Under the pieces are notes generated by a model. It did not search any database. It was given only the letters and a program-made list of their open reading frames with translations, and had not been told where the DNA came from. From positions 164,106,886 through 164,170,885 of the forward strand of contig CM037879.1 in assembly GCA_021292165.1 (NCBI GenBank): 64,000 bases of DNA. The letters are read 5' to 3'. This DNA comes from Shinisaurus crocodilurus (Eukaryota > Chordata > Lepidosauria > Squamata > Shinisauridae). Below are positions 53,170-64,000 of the stretch, piece by piece (position 1 is the first letter of the stretch; the number at the start of each line of letters is the position of its first letter). The translations under genes were made by a program, and so were the position numbers.

Positions 53170-53819
53170 CATGTGAAAGGTTAGCCAATGACAATGTTCA
53201 AAATCATTACCGTATATTATACGCACAGAAATACCAATCTGTTATGCTAATAAAGATATGTGAGGGCTGTGCAGAGGCACTGCTAGCTTTGATGGGGCCC
53301 TGGGCAAATTGCTTCCCTGCCCCCCCCCCCCCCGCTGCCACTCTGTCAGCCAGCCCTCCGGCTGGCAGTGGGTCCTCCTCCTCCTATCCTGGCAGTGAAG
53401 GGATGGTAGTATTTACATTGTTCCTGTGCCCTCATTGGACATGTCTGCTGATAGGCAGCGTCTGATTGATTTAGATCACTGCTACTCAAAAGTTATGGGC
53501 GGGGGAAGGTTATTTCAAAATGGCATGCTGTGCTGTGGGGCCTGCTGTCTCACCCAAGCAGCTGTGCTGGTGCATCCTTTGGCCAGTGTGGGACCAAGCT
53601 AAGGGGAGCTGCCACTGCCTTCAAGGGGTTGTTTGGGGGCCCTCCTGGACCATGGGGTCCTGGGCCTACACTCTGCAGTCCAACCCTTGCAGTGCCCCTG
53701 GAACAATGTCATCTTTCATCCATTAGAACCCACAAAGGGATTCTTTGCTGGCATTTCAGAAATGGAATGCTGAACAAGGCATCGCCATATGATTAAACTA
53801 GTCCAAACTCCCCTCACCA

Positions 53820-53965
53820 TTTATTTATTTATTTATTTACTGCATTTATATCCCACCTTTCCTCCAAGTAGCTGAAGGTGGCATACATGCTTCTTACCCA
53901 CTCATTTTATTCTCACAGCTACCCTGTGAATTAGGTTAGGCTAAGATTCATGGCTGGCTGTGGTT
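53820..53965 (-). mobile_element. SINE S1, tail and body fragment
   Basis: 'Tttatttatttatttactgcatttatatcccacctttcctcc...accctgtgaattaggttaggctaag': tail and half of the body. The head is missing. Confidence 0.72.
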
Positions 53966-53999
53966 TCCTTTCCATGCATTTGTACCACTCTGATTTGTT

Positions 54000-54236
54000 A
54001 TTTATTATTATGTTTATATCCTGCTTTTTTTCCTCTTGGAAGGAACCCAAGGCGGCTTACATGGTCCTCCTCCTCTTCATTTAACCCTCACAACAACCCT
54101 GTGAGGTAGGTTAGGCTGAGAGTCAGTGACTGGCCCAAAGTCACCCAGTGAGTTTCATGGTCAAGTGGAGACTATAACCCAGGTCTCCTGAGTCCCAATC
54201 CAACACTCTAACCATTATTACAACACATTGGCTCTC
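54000..54236 (-). mobile_element. SINE S1, full length
   Basis: Complement layout with tail 'tttattattatgtttatatcctgc' and head 'caacacattggctctc'. Tandem with the fragment 35 bp to the left, same orientation. Confidence 0.85.
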
Positions 54237-54511
54237 AATCATTTAAGTCCTGATTCTAAATATTCAATCACCTACATTTGAGCTGGTAAGGCCTAACTGG
54301 TAAATAAGAACATCGTTTTTTCTTCTATGTGTCACAATTTCACTCCATGACTAATGGATATGATACTAATCTTTACAGTTCATGCAGCCTGTTAGGGAAC
54401 GACCAACCAGTTGCAACATTCAGAAAAGTGCAAAATCCAGTGGATAGCTATGTTCTGATCCACACATTAATCTGGGAGGTTCTTATCAGGCCAGTTTGTA
54501 TTGGAATTTTT

Positions 54512-55665
54512 ATTTATTTAATCCATTTCTTAGCCACCTTTCAAGACCATAGTCTTCCCAAGGTGGCCTACAACGTAAAAACAATATCAACATATTAATA
54601 CAATCATATTAAACATAAACAATTTTAAGTAAAACCAGTTTCAATAAAAACAAATTCATATCAATCAGCAGTGAATAACATAAATGTTTTTAATTAAAAG
54701 CCAGTGAGGAGTTTTTAAAACCCTCTTAAAAGCAGCCAGAGATGGGGCCAGCCATACCAATCCTGGGAAGGAATTCCATAGGATAGGGGCCACCACTGAG
54801 AAGGCCTTGCTAACCTTACTGTGCTTACTCTCTAGTGCTTGCCAACCTTAATGATTTTGGTGGTGAGCCAGGGAGCATACAAGTAGGTACATACAGGTCC
54901 AAATCAGCATTTGGCCTCGAAATGCACTGGCAACCAGTGCAGCTGGTATAGGATTGTTGTAATAAGAGTACTTCCTGGGCAGTCAGTGCAGTTCCCTTAA
55001 CAGAGGTGTTACATGCTGAAAAGGGGCAGTTCTGGACAACAGCCAAGTTGCTGCATTCTGCACTAGCTCCAGCTTCTGGACCAACCTTAAGGGCAGCCCC
55101 ACATATAGTGCATTGGAATAATCCATTCTTGAGGTTACTAGCGCCTGTACCACTGTGGCCAAGCTATCCCTGTCCAGGAGAGGCCATAGCTGGCATACCA
55201 GTTGAAACTGGTAGTAGGCACTCCGAGCTGCCATGGCCACTTGGGCCTCCAGCAGCAAAGATGGATCCAGAAGTACCCTGGACTATGAACCTGATCCTTC
55301 AGACGGAGTGCAACCCCATCCAGAAGAGGCAATGAGCCTGTCTCCTAGACTTGGGAACCACTCACCCACAGGGCCTCCATCTTGCCAGGATTCAACCTCA
55401 GTTCATTGGCCCTTATCCAGCCCATCACTGAGTCTAGGCACTGATCCAGGACTTGCACAGCCTCGTCATCTGATTCAGATGTCCCAGTGAGATGGAGCTG
55501 TGTGTCATCAGCATACTGATGACACTTGGCTCCAGGTCCCCTAATGACCGCTCCCAGCAGCTTCATATCAATGTTAAACAACATTGGAGACAATGTTGGG
55601 CAACTAGCCAATGGGAAGGACGGTTGAGAAGATCTATGGAGGCAGAGTGAGTCCAAAGGAGGCTA
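54512..55665 (-). mobile_element. L2-clade LINE, longest RT remnant of the window
   Basis: The minus strand encodes 'PTLSPMLFNIDMKLLGAVI' (compare GxxQGSxLSPLLFNIYM), the catalytic palm motif QYADDTQLHLTG at about 55520, LDQCLDSVMGWIRANELRLN, then in another frame RMDYSNALYVGLPL and KLELVQNAATWLLSR. The order is correct for L2 ORF2 from RT domain to C-terminus. The 3' UTR ends at 'aggtggctaagaaatggattaaataaa' (54512-54545). At least one frameshift separates the two long frames, so it cannot make an active enzyme. Confidence 0.85.
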
Positions 55666-55989
55666 ACAGGATCGTCTCTGAGGAGCAGCAGAGACAACTT
55701 CATACCTGACTCTGATAAATTTTAATGCCACTCTGGAGAACGTTGTTCTCATCTGACTCTCCCAAGAGTAGATACAGCAACAACATAGGTTGCTAGGCAG
55801 CACAACACAGGGAAATATTATGTTTCGTGCTTCATTAATTTACAGGCTGGATAGTGAATCGTGTACCTGCTGAACTGTGAATACAGTCCTACCTCTTCAT
55901 TGGAGTATTATTTTTTCCCATCAATATTTCAATGGTCTTTGGATAAAGTGTGTGTGGGGGGCGGGAATCACATGCAAATATTATAACTG

Positions 55990-56120
55990 ATACTGCATTG
56001 GATCCAGACTCTGTTAAATGCATTGAGATCCTATTGAAATCAATGTTACTAATCATGACTAAGTTCTCCCATTGATTTCAGTGGGACCTAAGTTCAAATA
56101 ACTTCAGCTGCAATCGTATA
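55990..56120. repeat. Decayed palindromic MITE, relative of 29769-29908
   Basis: 'Cattggatccagactctgtt', 'cctattgaaatcaatg', 'ccattgatttcagtggga' in inverted arrangement. Confidence 0.5.
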
Positions 56121-56121
56121 C

Positions 56122-56460
56122 CCCAAGAGTGGGCAACTTCTGGGGGTTGGGGGGGCCACATTGCCCCCCCAGAAACCTACGGGGGCCACATAGTCCCGCT
56201 GGAAGTGGCTGTCGCTGGAAGTGGCCACTGCCACTGAAATCCCAGCAATTCTTCTGGGAAAGAGAACATGATGCGGGCAGCACATACCTTATTTCCCAGC
56301 AGAATTGGGCTCCCCCAGCTCACCAAACAGGGGCCTCATTCTGCAGAGAAACAAGGCATGCAAAGGGAGCCATCTCCGCATGCCCTGTTTCCCAGCAGAA
56401 TCACTAGGATTTCGTCAGTGGGAGCAGCACTAGTGGCAGGGACCGAGGGTGGTGGTGCAC
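56122..56460. mobile_element. hAT 5'-end fragment, 'gagtgggcaacttctgggg' type
   Basis: The left terminus resembles the 26.48-kb element. Inside are direct repeats ('ccagcagaattgggctccccc' and 'ccagcagaatcactagg'; 'ggcatgcaaagggagccatctccgcatgccc'). No right terminus was found before the SINE at 56.48 kb. Confidence 0.4.
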
Positions 56461-56482
56461 CAATTGTCATGACAGGCTGGAT

Positions 56483-56649
56483 TCATAGATTTCATAGATC
56501 ATAGAGTTGGAAGGGGCCTACAAGGCTATTGAGTCCAACCCCCTGCTCAATGCAGGAAATCAGGAGGGGTCTCCCATCCAAGTAATAACCAGGCCTGACC
56601 CTGCTTAGCTTTCCACACTCAGACAAGCTAAGCCAGCATGAGCCACAGG
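56483..56649 (-). mobile_element. 5S-headed SINE with CR1-like tail (copy D)
   Basis: Complement of copies A-C: left 'tcatagatttcatagatcatagagttggaaggggcc' (CR1 tail), right 'tctcccatccaagtaataaccaggcctgaccctgcttagctttcc' (5S core) and 'gctaagccagcatgagccacagg' (5' extension). Confidence 0.85.
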
Positions 56650-56679
56650 ATGTGGCTCACTCTTTGTATATGCATTTAT

Positions 56680-56790
56680 TTCTTTATTTCTTTATTTATT
56701 ATTTGTTGTTTGCCCAATCATGAAAGTGCTCTGGGCAAATTACATGATACTAAAAGAATAAAAACACAATACACAATAAATAATGACCAA
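56680..56790 (-). mobile_element. L2-type 3'-end fragment
   Basis: (TTTA/TTTC)n then 'tttgcccaatcatgaaagtgctctgggcaaattac', the complement of an L2-like terminus. Confidence 0.5.
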
Positions 56791-57045
56791 CAATACTAAT
56801 CATTAGCACCAACAACCAGTATAACACATATAAAGCAGCCATTCCAACACCCCGCAGGCACTAAAAAATTCTCAAATCTTAACTGGATCTTAACTAGGAT
56901 CTAAAATCTATTCCCACTTACCTGGAAGTGAGTGCAATTGAACTCAATGGGGCTTAATTTTGAGTAGACACGTTGCACCAACTCATTATGTTTTATTTAG
57001 TTAAAAGGAATTACACTTGTTGGCTTACTAGTGATTTGTTTATGA

Positions 57046-57119
57046 TTGCAATCCTATGCACTCTTTCATGGGGAATAAGCCCTATTGAACATAGTGAGTA
57101 AACATACATAGGATTCTGC
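57046..57119. repeat. Small palindromic MITE, 'ttgcaatcctatgca' type
   Basis: 'Attgcaatcctatgcactc...ggggaataagccc' pairs with 'cctattgaac...tacataggattctgc'; about 74 bp. A more decayed copy lies at 56900-56980. Confidence 0.55.
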
Positions 57120-57227
57120 TTTAAGTTAAATTGATTTCTTCTTAGATTATTGCAGTTTTTTAAAAGTTATTGAGTTTTTATTTATTCTGGGTTTGTGGGG
57201 GGGGGATGATGGAGAAATGGCAACTGC

Positions 57228-57365
57228 TTTTTATTGCATATATATCCCATCTATCTTCAGGATGGTGTACATGGAGTTCCCAGGCAGTTTCCAGGCACTG
57301 ACCAGATCCAGGCCTGCTTAGTGTCAGGAAAGTTGCTACTTCGTGGGCCTTCAGACCATTGCCTT
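57228..57365 (-). mobile_element. 5S-headed SINE with Sauria/L2-like tail (copy 3)
   Basis: Complement of 'atatcccatctatcttcaggatggtgtacatgg' (tail junction) and 'ttcccaggcagtttccaggcactgaccagatccaggcctgcttag' (5S core, with the box C region shortened). Confidence 0.68.
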
Positions 57366-58020
57366 TCCCAGAATTCCATTTTTTATGTTCCATCTTCTAT
57401 TTGCCATGGTGATGTCAAAGGCAAATGGGTTGGGTTCAGTATAGGAATAATTGTGGCATGTATGAGAACTTGGTTTTTGCTTGCAAAACATGCAAGCATG
57501 CCCTCTTTGAAGCTCCAAACACAAGTGCAAGCACAAGCATGTTCCGCCGAAAATATTTGCAAATTGCCAAACATGTGCTCGCATATGTCTTGTTCTTGAA
57601 TCCCAGTTCTATGTGTGCAAATTTCCTAATTTGTACAAAGTTCCTCAATAGACTGATTCAGCCCCGATTTAGTCTATGGGGCAAATTTGCAGAAATTTGG
57701 GGAGATTTGAACAAAGCTCCCATTTGATCACTGCTCGATTTGCGCAACTTTCCTGTTCATGCAGAGCAAGCAGCGATCGCAAATGCGAATGGGAACTGGG
57801 CACGAGATGGGCGGTGGGACGATGTTCAGCGAATCCTGGTGATCTCAAACATCTAATCGCAGGACTATGACGTGGGAAAACTACACTGGGTGAAATTAAC
57901 ACTTCTACACAACAGAAACTGAGCCTGGACCTCCTGAGGGGGAAGCAAGCCCTGCAAGGGTGGGGGTGGGTGGGGGTGGCAGGGACTGAATTTCACAAAT
58001 AGATTTGAACTCCCCAGACA
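57366..58020. other. No recognisable feature
   Basis: Low-complexity phrasing ('acacaagtgcaagcacaagcatg') near 57500-57580. Otherwise unique-looking. Confidence 0.35.
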
Positions 58021-58028
58021 TTGTAGAG

Positions 58029-58177
58029 CAGCCTTTTCTAACCTGGTGCCTTCCAGATGTGTTGGACTATAGCCCCCATCGCCCCCAGGCAGCTCACCTG
58101 AATGGCCATGCTGTCTGGAGATGATGGGAACTGTAGTCCAACACATCTGGAGGGTGCCAGGTTGGAGAAAGCCGCTG
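58029..58177. mobile_element. Hairpin MITE family H
   Basis: CAGCCTTTTCTAACCTGGTG at the left, 'ggtgccaggttggagaaagccgctg' at the right. Flanks TGTAGAG and TGTAGTG, imperfect. There is an extra internal 'ccaggcagctcacctgaatgg'. Confidence 0.75.
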
Positions 58178-58184
58178 TAGTGCA

Positions 58185-58312
58185 AGGGGGGGCTGTAGCC
58201 CTCCAGATATATTTTGGACTCCAGCTCCCATCAGCCCCAGCCAGCATGGCCAATGGTCAGGGATCCTCATGGGAGGGGAAGTCAAGCAGCATCTGGATGG
58301 CCACAGGTCCCC
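58185..58312. mobile_element. Hairpin MITE family H, second copy in tandem
   Basis: 'Ggggctgtagccctccagatatattttggactccagctcccatcagccccagccagcatggcc' pairs with 'catgggaggggaagtcaagcagcatctggatggccacagg'. It is 8 bp from the first copy. Confidence 0.7.
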
Positions 58313-59060
58313 CACAAAAATGGAGTAGAGGAACGGGAGGACAAGAGGCGGAGTCACTCCAGGCAGGCCCCTTTAATGGAGTCTGCGAAATTAGAAGACG
58401 GGAGGAGACGGGGTGGGGGGTGTCCTGCACTTTGCTACACCTCCGAGAGTCCGTGCGGCTAAAGGGAGTGAGATAAATTAGGAGGAGGGTTGAAAAGAAG
58501 GAAGAAGTGGTGGTGTGGAGGCATAGGGGGTTGAAGGGAGGAGGGGGCTACATCGGAGCAACACCTCACAGAGTAGCACCCAGGGATAGGAGGGCCTGTG
58601 AGCTCTTTGCAGGACAGGAGGTGTCTTGGGGACAGTGAGCGAAGGTGTTCCGGGGTCTAAAGAGTTGCCAAGTCTAGATCCTGGGAGCCACCGCTCACCC
58701 CTTGTGCCTCTATGGCATAGAAAGCAAAAATGTCTGTCAGGAACTGGTTTTCCCATCCTGGGAAAAACTTCCCCTGGTGAAATATCTCCGTCTATTCAGC
58801 TGAGGCACAATTGCTCTCTAAGGATGTGGGGATCCAAGCTGCCTTGGACCATTTGATGCTGAACTTTTGCTACCACACGCAGCTACATTTGCAACAGGAA
58901 GGCTGGTTAGCATTTAGATGGTTACAATCCCCGCCCGCCCCCCCCCGCTGCCGAGTGATGCTCTTGCCCTTTTCAGGAGGGCCCTGAGTTTAACGAGGAG
59001 GAAGGAAGAGAAATCTCATTATCCAAAATATAATATATCATGTTGGGAGCATAACTGTTT
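58313..59060. other. No recognisable feature; purine-rich
   Basis: G/A-rich unique-looking sequence. Open frames without a known domain. Confidence 0.35.
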
Positions 59061-59068
59061 AAAGTTCT

Positions 59069-59420
59069 GGGGTGGCCAGGTGGCCCCCTCTTTTGCCGAG
59101 GACAGTCCTCTGTCTGAAGGGTTGTCCTGTCCAATCCCAGTTTAAAGGTAAAGAGCCATGAGAGCTGCTGTCCATCCACAGTGAGCACCTGGGCAGCGGG
59201 ATGAACGGGCGGGCGGGCAGGCAGGCAGGTCACCTGGTCACAACCTTCCACACTACGGTGAGAGGTACTGTATTTCTATTTAAATTAGAGTAATTATTTC
59301 TAAATTTGCATCTATACATACAGATTAGCACATGCCAGTCGTACGCAAACGTGTGTCCTCTTTCTCCTCTTTCGTGGGGATGCGTGCCCTCTTTTTTAGT
59401 GATTCATAAGTGGTCACCCT
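59069..59420 (-). mobile_element. TIR element 'GGGTGGCCA' family (copy 3)
   Basis: Inverse orientation to 44100-44509: 'ggggtggccaggtggccccctc...gaggacagtcctctg', 'tcacctggtcacaacc', 'attatttctaaatttgcatctata', 'ataagtggtcaccct'. Internal (GGGC/GGCA)n at 59205-59226. Confidence 0.62.
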
Positions 59421-59539
59421 CGTGAAGAACACGGGACTTCCCTGCTCTGTGGCCCTTCCCATGGACTCCCCTGGAGACCAAAGATGACTTGTGTTTTTGA
59501 CTTCCTTTCCAGGCGAAACCAAGTCCCAGGAGGACGGAG

Positions 59540-60060
59540 TGAAACGGGGCTTATGTCTGCGCGACATCTCCCTTTGTAAATGGCAACGCCGTGTCTGTGA
59601 GTAACCCGTTTTAAAGTTCAGCAGGAAGTGGAGGAGAAATGACCTTTTACGTTGTGCTCGGAGCAGGATAGGGAAATGCGACTGCAGTGGCTTCCGACGC
59701 AATCGAATAACTGAACTCCACTGAGCTTGCGAGGAGTGCAGCCGTGCCAGAGGATCCCTGCCCCCGCCCCGCCCCCGCCCCCCTCGGCTGGAAGGGATCT
59801 CCAAGGCACGACACGGCCTCCCTCCTAGTCATCCGGTGCCACGTGGTTCTGTGGGACGGGTGCCGCGAAGCTTCCTGCCCAAACAGGCTGTAGAAGAAGC
59901 GCCTACAGCATTTTCGAGGCACGCGGCTTCCAAACTGCTTCCCGACCAACCTCTGTGACTGAGGCTCCCTCCTCCACCCCCTGCCCCTTGGCACTGCGTC
60001 TGAGAGAACTCTCTTCGGGACTAGCTTGCTGAGCGAGGGTGTCCGGCTGCTGCGGCTGGC
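59540..60060. promoter_or_regulatory. CpG-dense block without repeats (candidate CpG island)
   Basis: Roughly 20 CpGs occur in 59690-59950 alone, including GC-box-like 'ccccgccccgcccccgcccc' at 59761-59780. No transposon termini were found around it. It could be the promoter of an unrecognised transcript. Confidence 0.4.
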
Positions 60061-60126
60061 ATAATTGTTTTCAGCTTTAAATTGATTTTTTAAAAAACAT
60101 ACACAATGTATGATATCCAGTTAAGT

Positions 60127-60450
60127 CGGGGTGGAGAACCTCTTTCAGCTTAAGGGCCGGATTCGATTTGGGAGAGGCTCTCAGGGGGGCACATTCCAGT
60201 AGCGGGTTGGACCGAAGGCAAAGGGGCGGAGCCAAAAATGCCCCCCAAATGCCATCACATTTTAGCTTAGAGCTCTTAATTCAACCTTGGAGGGGGGGGG
60301 ACTGCACAAAAGCCCAGAAACCACCAAATGATTAGTGGTTGGGGGGGAAGGGAGTGGGGCTAGGAGAAGGGGGGTGGTCATCTGGGGACCCCAGGAGGGC
60401 CCGATTGAGAAACCAGGAGGGGCAGATTGGGTCCTGGGCCTGCCCCTGAA
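60127..60450. mobile_element. hAT MITE, family C (decayed ends)
   Basis: 'Cggggtggagaacctctttcagcttaagggccgg' and 'caaaggggcggagccaaaaatgcc', 'accaccaaatgattagtggttggg' match 22051-22382. The right terminus is eroded and no TSD is visible. Confidence 0.72.
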
Positions 60451-60960
60451 TTCAGTCTTCCCACTGACAGGATGTCTTCCGTTGGCAGAACGGGGAGTGG
60501 GGCGACTCTCCCTCCCCAGTGCAGCTCCGTGCACACCCTCAGAGTCTGCTTCAGAGGGCTGGGGGATTCTCCGGAGCAGATTTTGCCGCTCGCGTTGCAT
60601 TGGCTACTTCGCCTCTCAGGGATTTCAGAGGAAAAGGAAAGAGGGGGAATAAAAAAACAAACAGGGTTAATCCGTTCGCCCAGCATGGATCCCAGGCCGT
60701 AGCACACACAATTTTTTTCATGTTGTGGAACTGGGGCTCTTCTTACCACTGCTTAAATGCCTCAGCCCTAACCACTGGAAGACTCTGGATGGGATCACAG
60801 CTATGTGCGACATGATGGCCACCCTTTTCACTTCTTTACCTTAATTTGGACCTTATTTTCTGGCTATTTTCTCAGAACCATGATAGGAAGTGACCCTGAG
60901 GTTGGAAGAGGGAGGGAGGCACATGGGTGGCTGTAATTACCTGTTATTGATTGTACAAAG

Positions 60961-61308
60961 TGGGGGTCCACTCTAAGTTGGAGGGGAGCCCTGAGCAAAG
61001 TCTTCTCTGGATTCCCCCTCCTCTGTCCGTGGGCCTTGGCAGGCTTACCTGGTGGCAAGCAGCAGTGGGTGGCTTGTTCAAGTCACCCTTTTGTTTTCCC
61101 ACAATGCCCCAGAGTGACACTATTGCTCATGTGCATTGCGGTAAACTAAAAGGGTGGATATATTCAGCCACCTGGCACTGATTGTAGTACCACCCCCCTC
61201 CAAATTCCTCAAGGGGAGCCCAGGGTAGGCATCCCCAGTGGGCCTGCAAGGCAAGGGCCCTGGGACCTTGGCAGCTACTTAAGGGTGCCAACTGCTGACG
61301 CCAGCCCT
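60961..61308 (-). mobile_element. Possible hAT element, 'CAGGGCTGGCGTCAGC' terminus
   Basis: On the minus strand it starts CAGGGCTGGCGTCAGC. The octamer GTACAAAG flanks exactly on both sides (60953-60960, 61309-61316). The opposite end (TGGGGGTCCAC) is a poor inverted match, so the call is tentative. Confidence 0.4.
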
Positions 61309-61657
61309 GGTACAAAGCTTAAATCAATGTAGGGAACAAAAAGACGCCTTAATGTTTGGCTCTTTCTTCTCACTTTCTGTGTGCTGCGCGCGCGCACACA
61401 CACACACCACTAATTACCACACCACCGGCAGTTGTGGAACATGCAGCACCACTGTCACAGACAAATATGTTATGGCTTCACAGGCATGCAAACCAGTGCC
61501 TCTTTCAGTGCTTTATGCCGTCTTCCCGTTTCCTTAGCCTGCTTTTAGGCATGTGATGTGGAACTCTCATGCTTAGTCTTTCATCTGGCTCTAGAGGACA
61601 ATGCCCCCTTGATGGGTTGTGCCCAGCAAAAGTTCCTGATAAGGGGTTGCATCCCAT

Positions 61658-61755
61658 AGAGGCTGGCTGCTCCAGTGTCAGTGGGGCAGTGAGTCCACTC
61701 TGAGTTGTAGTCTGAACTTTTAAGAAGCTATCCATGGTGCTGAACCCATTGGGGG
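61658..61755. mobile_element. Palindromic hAT MITE, family P (copy 8, left arm only)
   Basis: 'Agaggctggctgctccagtgtcagtggggcagtgagtccactctgag...aagctatccatggtgctgaaccc'; closest to the 1328-1518 subtype. The right arm is missing. Confidence 0.65.
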
Positions 61756-61799
61756 GGGGGCTAGCATGACATTGGATTTAAACCTTATGGTGGCAACTT

Positions 61800-62400
61800 T
61801 GTATGCATGCTACCAGCAAATTGGCTGATTGACCTGCTTTGCATGGGTGGCAGAAGCAAAACTTGTATGTTTTTTGATCACAGGAAAGAAGGGGCAGTGT
61901 GTACGAGGCAGCCAGCTATTGTTTTGCTTTATAAAAATCGGCCTGATAAGGCATTGGCTAGGATATTAAACCTCATTATCCTACTATAAATCATAAACTT
62001 CAAGGGTTTTCCCTCTGGATATTGCATTACAATGCATTTTGCATTCTTCTTCCATCCCCTAGGAAAACATGTCCAGGGTTTGAGCTGGTGATCAAACAAA
62101 GAATTATGTCATACAAGAACATACCACGTTTGACTGTGATAACTTAATGCTCCAGGGGGATATTGCATTACAAAGTAGGTCTCTTGATGCCAGTGGCATT
62201 TCCACTTGTGTGTAAAAGCAGTTATATAATCAGATTAATGGCCTGATACCATGATCTAGGGGCTTTGCTGCTGGATTATCTCAGATTGGTTTTAAGAACT
62301 GCTATGCAAGGGTGTATTTGGTGACTGAAATACTGACTGTGGCAGGACCAGCATTTCCTGCATAGACTGGTAGGCAAGCGCAACCGAAGGCATGGGGATT
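61800..62400. other. Low-repeat AT-rich block with duplicated 16-mer
   Basis: GGATATTGCATTACAA occurs exactly at 62017-62032 and 62158-62173, same orientation, 141 bp apart. The surroundings hold TAAT-, GATAA- and ATTA-type motifs and no recognised repeat. The look is that of a regulatory or conserved non-coding element; conservation is untested. Confidence 0.35.
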
Positions 62401-64000
62401 TTAAGGCCAGAGAACTTTATTGAAAATACAATGGATGTGTTGGCTCATTCCTACTTCAGCATGGGCAGAATAGTTCGCCAGGGTGGTGCAGGCAGGCTGC
62501 TTCTTCCCTTGCTACTTACCCTCCCTGGGCAATCCCACTGAGAGGTTCAGGCCCAAACTAGTTGTGATTATGGAGTTCTCTATTTTTTTAGGTGACTTGA
62601 AAGAAAGAGAGATTAATTGTTCGATAGCACATAAATAAAAAATAATAATAAATAGATTATAGTAAAAAAAAAAAAACTAAAATAGAAAATAATGAAATAG
62701 AAAATTCTCCCATGGGCTCCTTCCATCTGTGGGAGGCTTTTGATCAGCGGAGCCATCCTGATGTCAAAAAGGAGGCAATTTGCAGTCCGCTACTCCCTCC
62801 ACCCCCCTGCAAATCTGCTCATGAGGGTTGGTGGAGGTGGTGCTGGGGGCTGCAGAGAGAGGGAAGAATCTGCAAAGATCCCTCCTCACCCCCACCTTGT
62901 TTCCACTGGCAGGTTTGTTCTGAGAAGAACTCCACTCAGGGAATGTTCCCACTGGAGGTAAAGAATCTGAATCTAACCCATTGTGCTGTTCACTAATACA
63001 GTATGTACTCCAGATCCCTGTCGTTGCAACGGGAATCCCATGGGCGATAGGTGCCCTCATTCAGGATCCATGTTGCAACAGGATTCTCCTGCATCAGATG
63101 GTGAACCAGACGGAAAGAAATGCTGTTATTTCTTCCGTGCAAGTTAAAGTAAGCAAAAGCACAGGACAGGGCACACCCGGCCTGAATCACTGACCCAGAG
63201 CTCTACATGTACTCCGGTGAGCACATGGAGCTCTTGCACGCGTGGGCTTCCCCATAGGCTTCAATAGAGCGGGCAGCCCCTTGCCTGCAAAAAAAAACTT
63301 GCATGCATGGATTTTCCATCCACTAAAGTAAACTGATGTTGCCCAGATGTGCAGGAGTTCCATATGCTCAACAGAGAGCCCCTGTGACTGCAGCAATTGA
63401 CTGGATCATTGTGCTTGCGTTGAGGGGCCGCTCCGCTCTTCTTACAGCCAGGGCAGTCTCTCAAACCAGCGGCCTTCTAATTGGTCTCATTTCATCTTGC
63501 CTGGCATGCTGATGTGCAGCCATTCCCATCTTGCTAACCCTCCAAGAGATGGATGATTGCTTATTAAAACAATGCCCACTCTGTGGTTGGCTGAGACGAG
63601 ACGCTCACATGGCTGCTGCCCCTGGTGCTCCACATAGCCTCCCTGATCTTTCCTTATCCCTTTCGTGAAGTTATCGTTCCTGTTTGGCTACATGTGACTC
63701 TTGGCCTGCAGTCTGCGGCGGAGAATCTTAAGATCCCCCCTGAGCAGCCATTCCACTGTGATAATCGTCTATCAGATCATTTGGTAACGTTTTCCAAATA
63801 GCACCTCCCAATAACTTGCCTGCTTAGATTTTCCATGCGATAATTGAGGAGGGATTTCTTTTGACCAATCTGAGATAATGATGCTTATAGAGATGTGGGG
63901 GGAAAGGAAGCGACATGTTCCTTTCCTGCTCCCCCATTGCAATTAGTTACCCGACCGAGCTTTTTCCTCCATTATATTCCTGTTCTCTAGTCTTGTAGAC
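62401..64000. other. No recognisable feature
   Basis: Mostly unique-looking. An A-rich stretch 'aaataataataaatagatt' to A12 lies at 62637-62675. No exon or RNA gene is recognised, and the last 500 bp show no repeat signatures. Confidence 0.35.

Noticed and set aside
60953..61316. Treating the GTACAAAG octamer pair as proof of a hAT element
   Set aside because: The left terminus does not mirror the right one, and an 8-mer match within a few hundred bases can be chance; kept only as a tentative feature.

Overview
The window looks like nuclear DNA of a squamate reptile, probably a lizard. The evidence is the repeat content. There are at least nine tRNA-headed SINEs of the widespread squamate (Sauria/Squam-like) type, a second tRNA-headed SINE family, 5S-rRNA-headed SINEs, 3' ends of L2- and CR1-clade LINEs, very many short non-autonomous hAT elements, and long (CA)n, (TA)n and (GGA)n microsatellites. 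I found no protein-coding exon I can support. Every protein-like reading frame I can name is a decayed reverse transcriptase, so the window is intergenic or deep intronic. Family names are from pattern recognition and were not checked against a library.

Layout. 0-7.8 kb: L2 fragments, palindromic elements, and a solo LTR inserted in one of them. 7.85-11.19 kb: one minus-strand CR1-like copy split by two hAT insertions 23 bp apart. The second is 2,990 bp long, has a perfect 8-bp target-site duplication (TSD), and carries a GC-box/CpG-dense block that looks like a vertebrate promoter/5' UTR. 13.6-14.7 kb: an L2 copy split by a hAT element and cut by a 100-N assembly gap. 17-23 kb: L2, CR1, a 643-bp GC-rich hAT element and a 5S-CR1 SINE. 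26-36 kb: SINE-rich, with four copies of one palindromic hAT family inside 2.8 kb and a 5S pseudogene joined to a SINE. 37-48 kb: SINE pairs, two more 5S-CR1 SINEs, a second near-identical copy of a 146-bp MITE, and a 921-bp hAT element. 49-58 kb: a 5'-truncated L1, a Tc1/mariner MITE, and an L2 with readable RT motifs. 59.5-60.1 kb: a CpG-dense block with no visible repeat. 61.8-62.4 kb: low-repeat sequence containing a duplicated 16-mer. The right end is mostly unique-looking.

Relationships. Because insertions are nested, the order of several events can be read directly: CR1-like copy, then the 2,990-bp hAT, then the 146-bp MITE; palindromic element, then LTR; SINE, then hAT. Seventeen elements carry matching 8-bp flanks, nine of them perfect, so hAT transposition has been a main force shaping this locus. 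The SINE heads (tRNA or 5S) and tails (Sauria/L2-like or CR1-like) look interchangeable.
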